Made by a program: the position numbers and the translations under genes
Assembly (NCBI GenBank): GCA_964473995.1
Contig: CAYYRB010000080.1
Location: forward strand, 1 to 8,286
Source: JAKRSD01 sp964473995
Lineage (GTDB): Bacteria; Bacteroidota; Bacteroidia; CAIKAF01
Direction of reading: 5' to 3'
Length of the DNA stretch: 8,286 nt
Shown here: piece by piece, positions 1 through 5,903 of the stretch
How the letters are laid out: every line of letters starts with the position of its first letter
Numbering within the stretch: the stretch's first letter is position 1
Notes under the pieces: generated by a model
Databases searched by the model: none
What the model saw: only the letters and a program-made list of their open reading frames with translations
Told to the model about the DNA's origin: nothing

Positions 1-51
1 GCGACCTCCGCCGTGACAGGGCGGCATTCTAACCAACTGAACTACCGAACC
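1..51 (-). tRNA. tRNA-Asp (anticodon GTC), 3' part cut off by window edge
   Basis: Read on the minus strand, the sequence starts with the acceptor half GGTTCGG and continues with a D arm (GTTC, loop containing TTGG, GAAT). A five-pair anticodon stem CCGCC/GGCGG encloses the loop CTGTCAC, with the anticodon GTC complementary to window bases 15-17. The variable-region bases AGGTC follow. The T arm, 3' acceptor strand and any CCA lie to the left of base 1, so about 51 of the usual ~77 bases are present. The arm pattern and anticodon fit bacterial tRNA-Asp. A consensus promoter lies about 20 bases upstream, so this tRNA appears to be transcribed from its own start and not as a continuation of the DUF58 gene. 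Confidence 0.93.
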
Positions 52-70
52 GTTTTCCCTTTCGGGAGCA

Positions 71-101
71 CAAAAGTACGCCCAAAGTTTGAATCTGCAA
101 A
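71..101 (-). promoter_or_regulatory. Bacteroidota-type promoter of tRNA-Asp
   Basis: On the minus strand a -33 box TTTG (bases 101-98) is followed after 19 bases by a -7 box TACTTTTG (bases 78-71). This is a perfect match to the Bacteroidota consensus TTTG-N19/20-TAnnTTTG. The expected transcription start is near base 66, leaving a short 5' leader of about 15 bases before the tRNA. That leader contains a small CCC-GAAA-GGG hairpin (57-66). This is the best promoter in the window and supports the phylum assignment. Confidence 0.75.
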
Positions 102-110
102 TTTTTCACC

Positions 111-139
111 AAAAAAGATGGAAGATGCCGTCTTCTTCC
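111..139 (-). terminator. Probable intrinsic terminator of the DUF58 gene
   Basis: Just after the DUF58 stop codon, the minus strand has GGAAGA, an 8-base loop and TCTTCC (arms 139-134 and 125-120), followed by a run of six T (116-111). A second register, GAAGA/TCTTC, is also possible. The stem is short (6 bp), so termination may be partial, but the position directly behind the stop and ahead of the tRNA promoter fits a terminator. Confidence 0.5.
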
Positions 140-144
140 CTCGC

Positions 145-1086
145 TTACAGCATCTTCTGCCGCTTCACCATAAAGGCCATCATCACCCGGAAGAGCCCTT
201 CCCCGATATCGGCCTCGTTGTAGTCCACTCCGTGCTGCCCGCACATGAGCCGTAAACGCGTTTCCATTTGTTGCAGCGATTGCCTGTAGGCATCCTTTAC
301 CTCTACCGGATTCAGCCGCACCTCGCGCCCCGTTTCCGGATCAATGAACAGGTAGGGCCTGTTCTCAAACGCAAAATCGGTTTCTAATTTTTTATCCGTC
401 ACGCGAAAAACAATCACCTCGTGTTTGTTGTGCCGCAGATGCCGGATGGCTTCCATCAGCCGATCCAACTCCGATTCGGGTGTTTTCCCTTCGGAATAAT
501 CCGAAAAAAAATCGGAGAACAGAATCACCAGACTTCGGCGGTGAATGGTATCGGCAATCTGATGCAACACGTCGGGCGTGGAGGTGCCCGTGCCCGCTCC
601 CGGTTGCATGGGAGTGAGCAATTGCTCAAGTTCCCGGTACAGGCTGCGGATGTGCATCAGTCCCGATTTTACCTGCGAGGCATACCGGATTTGATCGTCG
701 TACAAGCTAATCCCCACCGCATCGCGCTGTTTGCGCAATAACTCGATGAGCGAGGCAGCGGCAAAAACCGAAAACCGGATTTTATTTTCTTGGGAATCAA
801 ACGGGAAGTACATGCCGGCAGAACGGTCAATCACAATGCGGCAGCGGAGGTTGGTCTCTTCCTCGTACTTTTTTACGAACAGTTTCTCCGTGCGGGCAAA
901 CAACTTCCAATCAATGTGGCGCGTACTTTCACCGGTATTGTATTGCCTGTGCTCCGCAAATTCCACCGAGAATCCGTGAAACGGACTTTTATGCAGCCCC
1001 GTGATGAACCCTTCTACCGCGGCTTTCGCCAGCAGCTCCAGGTTGCCCAGGCGCACCAGTGATTCGGGATGTATTTCGGGTGTCAT
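145..1086 (-). CDS. DUF58 domain-containing protein (vWA-like)
   Basis: The product has 313 residues, near the ~290-300 usual for the short, soluble DUF58 form. The family core is at residues 31-78: HGFSVEF, then EHRQYNTGESTRHIDW and the ART that follows it. A vWA-like fold follows, with a MIDAS-type motif DRSAGM at 87-92 (commonly DxSxS; here the last Ser position is Gly) and a second acidic site in ILFSDFF (D192). No signal peptide or membrane segment is visible. In many Bacteroidota, DUF58 genes sit beside a MoxR-type AAA+ ATPase and vWA/Bat genes and are thought to act in protein-complex assembly or aerotolerance; the exact role is not established. Here no MoxR gene is adjacent: htpG is divergent upstream and tRNA-Asp follows downstream. 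The ATG at 1086 is chosen because the family N-terminus (PEIHPESLVRLGNLELLA) starts there. No clear Shine-Dalgarno site is seen. Confidence 0.9.
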   Translation of the reverse strand: MTPEIHPESLVRLGNLELLAKAAVEGFITGLHKSPFHGFSVEFAEHRQYNTGESTRHIDWKLFARTEKLFVKKYEEETNLRCRIVIDRSAGMYFPFDSQENKIRFSVFAAASLIELLRKQRDAVGISLYDDQIRYASQVKSGLMHIRSLYRELEQLLTPMQPGAGTGTSTPDVLHQIADTIHRRSLVILFSDFFSDYSEGKTPESELDRLMEAIRHLRHNKHEVIVFRVTDKKLETDFAFENRPYLFIDPETGREVRLNPVEVKDAYRQSLQQMETRLRLMCGQHGVDYNEADIGEGLFRVMMAFMVKRQKML

Positions 1087-1150
1087 GTTGTTTTCCGATT
1101 CCTAAACGCGAATATGCGCAATTTATTCAGCCGTTCTTCTTTTTTGTCAT

Positions 1151-1183
1151 TTTGTCAGCCCGGCGGGATTGGTATTTCTTTTG
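1151..1183 (+). promoter_or_regulatory. Possible htpG promoter
   Basis: TTTG (1151-1154) is followed after 21 bases by TTCTTTTG (1176-1183), which differs from the Bacteroidota -7 consensus TAnnTTTG at one position. Transcription would begin near 1189, giving a leader of about 20 bases before the ATG at 1212. No CIRCE-type inverted repeat is seen, so heat regulation, if any, is not visible here. Confidence 0.35.
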
Positions 1184-1211
1184 ATTGCCCATTGAAAAAA
1201 ATAGTGAACAC

Positions 1212-3032
1212 ATGAGCAAGAAAGGAACCATCTCGGTAGAAACGGAAAACATATTCCCGATTATTAAGAAGTTTCTTTACAGCGAACAGGAAATTTTCAT
1301 CAGGGAATTGGTGTCGAACGCCACGGACGCGTGTACCAAATTGAAAACCCTTGCCGAAAAAGGTGAGGCGAAAGGGGAAATCGGGGAGTTGAAAATTGAC
1401 ATTTCCACCGACAAGGAAAAGAATACCATCACCGTAAGCGATAACGGAATCGGCATGACCGAAGAAGAGGTGGATAAATACATCAACCGCATTGCCTTTT
1501 CGGGAGCGAAAGAATTCGTGGAAAAATTTAAAAACGACAGCCCCGCGGGCATCATCGGGCACTTCGGCCTCGGTTTTTATTCCGCATTTATGGTGGCTGA
1601 TACGGTGGATATCATCACCAAATCCTACACGGATGCACCGGCGGTAAAGTGGACCTGTGACGGTTCTACCTCATTTTCGCTGGAAGAAACCGGGGAGCGC
1701 ACGGAGCGCGGAACCGACATCGTGCTTCATTTGAATGATACGGGCAAGGAATACCTGGAGGATGGAAAAATTGCCGGACTGCTCAAAAAATTCTGCAAGT
1801 TCATGCCCGTGCCCATTTATTTCAACGGAGAACACATCAATTCCGTAGAGCCTATCTGGACTAAGAAACCGGCAGACCTCACCGCCGAAAATTACACCGG
1901 TTTTTACCGGGAATTGTACCCGATGAATTTTCAGGATCCGCTCTTTCACATCCACCTCAACGTGGATTTTCCGTTCAACCTCACGGGGGTGCTTTACTTT
2001 CCCAAGATTGACGGAAGAATGGAGCTTCAGAAAAATAAAATCAGCCTGTACAGCAACCGTGTTTTCGTGACCGATTCGGTGGAGGGCATCGTACCCGATT
2101 TTTTGATGTTGCTGCACGGCGTACTCGACTCACCCGATATTCCGCTGAATGTATCGCGCTCTTACCTGCAGGGCGATCCGAACGTGAAAAAAATCAGCAG
2201 CCACATCACCAAAAAAGTGGCCGACCGGCTGGAAGAGATGTTTAAAAACCAACGGGAAGAGTTGCAGCAAAAGTGGGATGACATCAAGCTCTTTGTGGCG
2301 TACGGGATGCTCACCGATGAAAAATTTGCCGAACGTGCCGTGAAATTTTTACTCTTTGCCGATGCCGGCGGCGAGTATAAAGTTTGGAATGAATGGCTGG
2401 AGGAACTCAAGCCCATGCAGACCGACAAAAACAACAAATTGGTGGTGCTGTATGCATCGGATAAACAAACCGAACACGCCTATATTGAACGGGCGGCCGA
2501 AAAGGGATACAAGGTGCTTATCCTGAATACGCCGTTGGATGCCCATCTGATTCAGCAGTTGGAAATGAAAAACCCTGACGTGAAATTTGCCCGCGTGGAT
2601 TCAGACAGCATGGAAAAGCTGATTGATAAAGGCGAAGCCGTGTTCAGCAAGTTGGATGAAACCCAGAAAAACACCTTAAAGGAAGTGTTTGAAAAGGTGA
2701 CCGATAAAGACCGTTTCGTGCTTCAGTGCGAAGACCTTTCCGAATCCGATTCGCCCGTTACCGTCACGCAGAACGAATTTATGCGGAGGATGAGCGAAAT
2801 GAACGCGGTGGGCGGCGGAGGCATGGCCATGTTCGGCAATATGCCCGAGAGTTACAACCTGGTTCTGAATGCCAATCACCCGTTGATGGGTAAGATTTTG
2901 CAGGAAACGGACGATGCGGCCAAAGAAAAATTGGCCAAACAATCGGTAGATCTCGCCCTGCTCGGAAAAAACCTGCTCAAGGGCGAGGAACTCACCGGGT
3001 TCATCAAGCGTTCACTGGAAATACTGAACTGA
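1212..3032 (+). CDS. htpG: Molecular chaperone HtpG (bacterial Hsp90)
   Basis: HtpG is a cytoplasmic homodimeric ATP-driven chaperone of the GHKL ATPase superfamily. With the ATG at 1212 the product is 606 residues, close to the family norm (E. coli about 624). The N-terminal ATPase domain shows E32 and N36 in RELVSNATDA, the Mg/nucleotide motif DNGIGM (77-82) and the lid-side glycine motif GIIGHFGLGFYSAFM (113-127). The middle domain contains LYSNRVFVTD and PLNVSRSYLQ (311-320); R316 corresponds to the conserved catalytic arginine. The C-terminal dimerisation domain is more divergent, with the recognisable NANHPLMGKIL. The start at 1212 is preferred over an in-frame TTG at 1185: MSKKGTISVETENIFPIIKK aligns with the usual N-terminus, and the TTG would precede the predicted transcription start. 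The gene is divergent from DUF58 and appears monocistronic, ending at a palindrome. Confidence 0.97.
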   Translation: MSKKGTISVETENIFPIIKKFLYSEQEIFIRELVSNATDACTKLKTLAEKGEAKGEIGELKIDISTDKEKNTITVSDNGIGMTEEEVDKYINRIAFSGAKEFVEKFKNDSPAGIIGHFGLGFYSAFMVADTVDIITKSYTDAPAVKWTCDGSTSFSLEETGERTERGTDIVLHLNDTGKEYLEDGKIAGLLKKFCKFMPVPIYFNGEHINSVEPIWTKKPADLTAENYTGFYRELYPMNFQDPLFHIHLNVDFPFNLTGVLYFPKIDGRMELQKNKISLYSNRVFVTDSVEGIVPDFLMLLHGVLDSPDIPLNVSRSYLQGDPNVKKISSHITKKVADRLEEMFKNQREELQQKWDDIKLFVAYGMLTDEKFAERAVKFLLFADAGGEYKVWNEWLEELKPMQTDKNNKLVVLYASDKQTEHAYIERAAEKGYKVLILNTPLDAHLIQQLEMKNPDVKFARVDSDSMEKLIDKGEAVFSKLDETQKNTLKEVFEKVTDKDRFVLQCEDLSESDSPVTVTQNEFMRRMSEMNAVGGGGMAMFGNMPESYNLVLNANHPLMGKILQETDDAAKEKLAKQSVDLALLGKNLLKGEELTGFIKRSLEILN

Positions 3033-3036
3033 GCGG

Positions 3037-3052
3037 AGGCGGCTAGCCGCCT
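3037..3052. terminator. 16-base perfect palindrome, likely shared htpG terminator
   Basis: AGGCGGCTAGCCGCCT is self-complementary end to end and starts five bases after the htpG stop. As RNA it can form AGGCGG-CTAG-CCGCCT. On the plus strand it is followed by TTTCTGCTTTTTC, a U-rich tail fitting a rho-independent terminator for htpG. On the minus strand it overlaps the last codons and the TAG stop (3045-3043) of the small basic protein gene, so a minus-strand transcript would carry the same hairpin, but without a good U tail. Confidence 0.55.
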
Positions 3053-3207
3053 TTCTGCTTTTTCTTCCGGTCGCCTTTCTTGCTGATGTCGCCGACAAAG
3101 CCTACTTCCCGGTTTTGGCGGTTGTCTAAATCGTCTCTGATTTCGGGGCGGTGTTTTTTAGATACAGGCTTTTGGGCGTGCGTGGACAGTGGTTTTCTGG
3201 TTTTCAT
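3043..3207 (-). CDS. Small basic protein of 54 residues, function unknown
   Basis: The product starts MKTRKPLSTH and is very polar: many Lys/Arg, no Cys or Trp, no hydrophobic stretch. The centre KKHRPEIRDDLDNR is followed by NREVGFVGD and a lysine-rich tail ending KKKQKGG. It is probably cytosolic and largely disordered, possibly binding nucleic acid, but no domain is recognised; the resemblance to small Bacteroidota hypothetical proteins with an EIRDDLD-like core is from memory only. A promoter with a perfect -7 box (TAAATTTG) lies 19 bases upstream of the ATG, giving a short leader; this is the main reason to call it real. A longer open frame extends upstream to 3723 across rplS in antisense, but the promoter position supports the internal ATG at 3207. 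The gene converges on htpG and is divergent from rplS. Confidence 0.6.
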   Translation of the reverse strand: MKTRKPLSTHAQKPVSKKHRPEIRDDLDNRQNREVGFVGDISKKGDRKKKQKGG

Positions 3208-3225
3208 ATGGATTGGGTTTAGCTT

Positions 3226-3256
3226 CAAATTTACAGAAATGAAGCCATAGGTTAAA
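3226..3256 (-). promoter_or_regulatory. Promoter of the 54-residue protein gene
   Basis: On the minus strand TTTA (3256-3253; consensus TTTG, one mismatch) is followed after 19 bases by TAAATTTG (3233-3226), a perfect TAnnTTTG -7 box. The expected start of transcription is near 3220, about 13 bases before the ATG at 3207. It lies back to back with the rplS promoter in a 153-base divergent region. Confidence 0.5.
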
Positions 3257-3294
3257 AAATCGGAGGGGAAAAGTTTCGTATTTTTTAAAAGCGC

Positions 3295-3325
3295 TTGGAG
3301 CAAATCAAAATTATTTTTATGTTTG
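3295..3325 (+). promoter_or_regulatory. rplS promoter
   Basis: TTG (3295-3297) is followed after 20 bases by TATGTTTG (3318-3325), a full match to the Bacteroidota -7 consensus. Transcription should start around 3330, giving a leader of about 30 bases before the rplS ATG. A short ACCCC/GGGGT pairing (3327-3331 with 3342-3346) falls across the expected start site. Confidence 0.65.
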
Positions 3326-3360
3326 CACCCCCAAATTAAGCGGGGTAAAAATTTAAGGCC

Positions 3361-3711
3361 ATGGAAAACCTGATTAAATACGTACAAGACACGCTGATTA
3401 AGAAGAACGACCTTCCTGAATTCAAAAGCGGTGATACCCTGATCGTTTCCTACAAAATTATTGAAGGAACCAAAGAGCGTATCCAAAATTTTCAGGGCGT
3501 GGTTATTCAGCGCCGCGGCGAGGGAGCTACTGAAACTTTTACCGTGCGTAAAATGTCCAACGGGGTAGGCGTAGAGCGTATCTTTCCGATCAACTCTCCG
3601 TTCATCAGCGCCATCAGCGTATTGAAAAGAGGAAAAGTGCGTCGTGCACGTTTGTTTTATCTGCGCGAAATGCAAGGTAAAGCGGCCCGCATCAAAGAAA
3701 GAAAAGGATAA
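3361..3711 (+). CDS. rplS: 50S ribosomal protein L19 (bL19)
   Basis: This 116-residue protein is a component of the large ribosomal subunit located at the interface with the 30S subunit. Family signatures run through the whole length: FKSGDTLIVSYKIIEGTKER, then QNFQGVVIQRRGEG, TFTVRKMSNGVGVERIFP with NSPFI, and the basic LKRGKVRRARLFYLR near the C-terminus. The length matches the usual 113-120 residues. In many bacteria rplS follows rpsP-rimM-trmD. Here it stands alone between its own promoter and a strong terminator, so it seems to be a single-gene unit. The sequence in front of the ATG is AT-rich without a strong Shine-Dalgarno site, as common in Bacteroidota. Confidence 0.97.
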   Translation: MENLIKYVQDTLIKKNDLPEFKSGDTLIVSYKIIEGTKERIQNFQGVVIQRRGEGATETFTVRKMSNGVGVERIFPINSPFISAISVLKRGKVRRARLFYLREMQGKAARIKERKG

Positions 3712-3732
3712 TTGTTTTTTCATAACAGGAAG

Positions 3733-3761
3733 AGAGGTTGAGCAATCAACCTCTTTTTTTT
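3733..3761 (+). terminator. Strong intrinsic terminator of rplS
   Basis: AGAGGTTGA, a GCAA tetraloop (3742-3745) and TCAACCTCT form a perfect 9-bp stem (3733-3754), followed by an uninterrupted T run to 3761. It begins about 20 bases after the rplS stop. It separates rplS from the kdsC-gpsA unit and argues against any start for the phosphatase upstream of 3762. Confidence 0.9.
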
Positions 3762-3799
3762 GTCCCGAACCGCCGATTTTTTATCATCTTCGTATCCGT

Positions 3800-4306
3800 A
3801 TGAATGATCTGGGTTTTGAACCGCACCGCATAAAACTGATCGTGCTTGATGCCGACGGCACGCTCACGGACGCCGGTATTTATCTCACCGCTTCCGGGGA
3901 GGAAATAAAAAAATTCAATGCCCGCGACGGTTTGGCCATGAGCCGTTTGAATAAAAACGGGCTGCGGGTGGCCATTCTTTCCCACAGCAAGAATATCGAC
4001 ATCATCCGCAAACGTGCGGACATGCTCGGACTGGAAACCTGGTATGCCGGGCAGGAAAAAAAATCGCTGATTCTGGCCCGTTGGGCTCAGGAATATGGCA
4101 TTCCCCCCGAAAGCATGCTGTACCTCGGCGACGACCTCAATGATCTGGACGCCTTCCGATACGTGGGCGTGGGAGTTTGCCCCGCCGATGCCGATCCGCT
4201 CATAAAAAAACACGCCGCACTCATCCTTGAGTCAAAAGGAGGAGAGGCCTGCTTCAGAGAATTGGCCGATCGGGCTTTTCGTGATCTGCTTCTTTTTGAA
4301 CCCTGA
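3800..4306 (+). CDS. kdsC: KdsC-like HAD phosphatase (3-deoxy-D-manno-octulosonate 8-phosphate phosphatase)
   Basis: The 168-residue product has the size and layout of cap-less (C0) HAD phosphatases of the KdsC family, which remove phosphate from Kdo-8-phosphate in LPS synthesis. Motif I is DADGTLTD (D17 nucleophile, D19 acid/base), followed by GIYLTASGEEIKKFNARDGLA, typical of KdsC. Motif II is LSHS (S61), where most relatives have a TGR- or SGR-like loop. The motif III lysine is K87 or K88, motif IV is GDDLNDL (110-116), and the C-terminal KGGEACFRE resembles the KdsC tail KGGEGAVRE that reaches a neighbouring subunit's active site. The missing Arg after motif II makes substrate specificity less certain; a related sugar-acid phosphatase is possible. 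The ATG at 3800 is chosen because the upstream in-frame stretch contains the rplS terminator. It is first in a three-gene run, 5 bases before gpsA. Confidence 0.85.
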   Translation: MNDLGFEPHRIKLIVLDADGTLTDAGIYLTASGEEIKKFNARDGLAMSRLNKNGLRVAILSHSKNIDIIRKRADMLGLETWYAGQEKKSLILARWAQEYGIPPESMLYLGDDLNDLDAFRYVGVGVCPADADPLIKKHAALILESKGGEACFRELADRAFRDLLLFEP

Positions 4307-4311
4307 ATCCT

Positions 4312-5298
4312 ATGAAGTCTGTTTTTCTTTTAGGTTCCGGAAGTTGGGGTACCGCCCTGGCCAAGGTTTTGCTCTCCGATACCGATTTGTTTCTGCATTG
4401 GTACGTGCGCCGGCCCGAATTGGCTGATGCCATCATGCGCACGGGAGCCAATCCCGGGTATCTGCAAACCATTCAGTTGGATCGGGGCCGCATTCAGACC
4501 TGTTCTTCCGTGGCCCGCATACCCGAACAGACCGATGCCGTGGTGATTGCCCTGCCTGCCGCCTTCGCGCGGGATACGTTATCCTCCATGCCGTTGCCGG
4601 CGTATCAGGGGCCCGTGATTTCCGCCGCCAAGGGACTCATTCCCGGTGAGCACCTCACCGTTACCGAATGGCTTCAGCAGAAAGAAATGGTGTCCGCGGA
4701 GCGTCTGTATATGATCGGCGGGCCTTGCCACAGCGAGGAAGTGGCTCTGGAAAAGCGGTCTTACCTCACCATGGGCGGAATGGGCGTAGAGCCCGAGGTG
4801 CCCCTTTCCCGGCTTTTTTCATGCGGTTTTGTTTCCTGTTCCGCCTCCGACGATTTACGCGGAATCGAATTTGCCGCCATCCTGAAAAATGCCATGGCCA
4901 TAGCCTGCGGCATGGCATTGGGAACCGGAAGGGGCGATAATTTTTTGTCGGTTTTGGTGAGTGCCGCATCCCGTGAAACGGATGCTTTTTTACGCCGGTT
5001 CTTTCCCAATCCGGGGCGCGATATCAACCGCAGCGCCTACCTGGGCGACCTGCTGGTTACCTGTTACTCGCCCCACAGCCGCAACCGCGCATTGGGCATG
5101 CTGGTGGGCCGGGGCTATACACCCGCCGAAGCCCGCATTGAAATGAAGAGCGTGGCCGAAGGATATTTTGCCATCCACGGGTTGTATTCCCGTTTTGATC
5201 TGCATGATTTCCCCATTTTGCACGCCGTGCACTCCGCGCTGTATGAAGGAGTTTCGGCCGAACGCGCCGTAGCGTACATTGAAGAACGCCTGTTGTAG
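4312..5298 (+). CDS. gpsA: NAD(P)H-dependent glycerol-3-phosphate dehydrogenase
   Basis: GpsA reduces dihydroxyacetone phosphate to sn-glycerol 3-phosphate, the backbone for phospholipids, in the cytoplasm. The 328-residue product begins with the Rossmann dinucleotide motif GSGSWGTALA (8-17). SAAKGL (104-109, K107) and GPCHSEEVALEK (137-148) follow; GPCH in place of the commoner GPSF is, as far as I recall, usual in Bacteroidota. The catalytic lysine is expected at K192 in ILKNAMAIACG. The C-terminal substrate domain has LGDLLVTCYSPHSRNR (244-259), containing the conserved substrate-binding arginine, and EGYFA (283-287). Length and motif order match the family (about 330 residues). The gene starts 5 bases after the KdsC-like gene and ends 2 bases before the PaiB-like gene, so the three are almost surely co-transcribed, placing two envelope-precursor steps under one control. 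Confidence 0.96.
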   Translation: MKSVFLLGSGSWGTALAKVLLSDTDLFLHWYVRRPELADAIMRTGANPGYLQTIQLDRGRIQTCSSVARIPEQTDAVVIALPAAFARDTLSSMPLPAYQGPVISAAKGLIPGEHLTVTEWLQQKEMVSAERLYMIGGPCHSEEVALEKRSYLTMGGMGVEPEVPLSRLFSCGFVSCSASDDLRGIEFAAILKNAMAIACGMALGTGRGDNFLSVLVSAASRETDAFLRRFFPNPGRDINRSAYLGDLLVTCYSPHSRNRALGMLVGRGYTPAEARIEMKSVAEGYFAIHGLYSRFDLHDFPILHAVHSALYEGVSAERAVAYIEERLL

Positions 5299-5300
5299 CC

Positions 5301-5903
5301 ATGTATATTCCCGATCCGTTCCTGATCACCGATCCGCAGATAATCCGTGAATTTTTGGACGAATATCCGTTCGGATTGCTCACCGCTTACGGAACGCAGG
5401 GACGCCAGGAAGCGGCTCATCTGCCTTTTGTTTTTGATTCCGGCGAACAGGAGCTTTTTACGCATCTTGCCGTGCACAACCCATTGGCCAATGTTCCTGA
5501 TGGAACGGAAATGCTCGCCGTGTTTACGGGAGAGCACGGTTACGTGTCTTCCTCGTGGTACGCGCAGCCCAATGCGCCCACCTGGAATTACATGGCCGTG
5601 CAGGTGCGCGGAAGGGCCTACTTTTTGACGCAGGAGGAACTTTGGAAACGGCTGGTGTCATTCACCCGGCAGCAGGAAAAGAAGGTGATGGGTGATGCGG
5701 ATCCCGAGCATTGGCCTGCCGGATTGAAGGAGGCCTATTTGCCGCACATCAAGGGGTTGCGCATAGCGGTGAATTCTTTGGAGGCCTCTTTTAAGTTGAG
5801 CCAAAACCGAAATGCACGCGACTTTGAGTGCATCGTGAACGAACTGGATGCACGGCAGCCCGCCTTGGCCCGCTTCATGCGGAAACATTATCCCGGCGGT
5901 TGA
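5301..5903 (+). CDS. PaiB-family FMN-binding protein
   Basis: The 200-residue product belongs to the PaiB family (often labelled FMN-binding negative transcriptional regulator), which has a split-barrel flavin-binding fold. Family landmarks appear in order: MYIPDPF at the start, AAHLPFVFD (38-46), HLAVHNP (55-61), FTGEHGYVSSSWY (75-87), PTWNYMAVQVRG (93-104) and FKLSQNR (164-170). The length is close to Bacillus PaiB (about 205). The family is named for B. subtilis PaiB, linked to repression of sporulation and protease genes, but no DNA-binding domain is evident here; a flavin-dependent redox or binding role is as likely. It is the last gene of the kdsC-gpsA run (2-base gap), and its 3' end overlaps the convergent membrane-protein gene by 16 bases. 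No terminator is seen after it. Confidence 0.88.
   Translation: MYIPDPFLITDPQIIREFLDEYPFGLLTAYGTQGRQEAAHLPFVFDSGEQELFTHLAVHNPLANVPDGTEMLAVFTGEHGYVSSSWYAQPNAPTWNYMAVQVRGRAYFLTQEELWKRLVSFTRQQEKKVMGDADPEHWPAGLKEAYLPHIKGLRIAVNSLEASFKLSQNRNARDFECIVNELDARQPALARFMRKHYPGG

Noticed and set aside
1185..1211. Upstream in-frame TTG start for htpG
   Set aside because: It would add nine residues not found at the family N-terminus and would lie before the predicted transcription start.
1671..2117. 148-codon antisense open frame inside htpG
   Set aside because: Shadow of htpG coding sequence on the opposite strand; no independent signals.
3327..3346. ACCCC/GGGGT pairing in front of rplS as an L19 autoregulatory leader
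   Set aside because: Only five pairs, and the predicted transcription start near 3330 would remove part of the 5' arm. The leader of about 30 bases is too short for a known L19-type leader.
3043..3723. 226-codon minus-strand open frame
   Set aside because: Most of it is antisense to rplS (a certain gene). Only the last 54 codons have their own promoter and a plausible composition; the shorter gene is called instead.
3644..3799. N-terminal extension of the KdsC-like frame
   Set aside because: It runs through the end of rplS in another frame and through the rplS terminator hairpin; the HAD domain starts right after the ATG at 3800.
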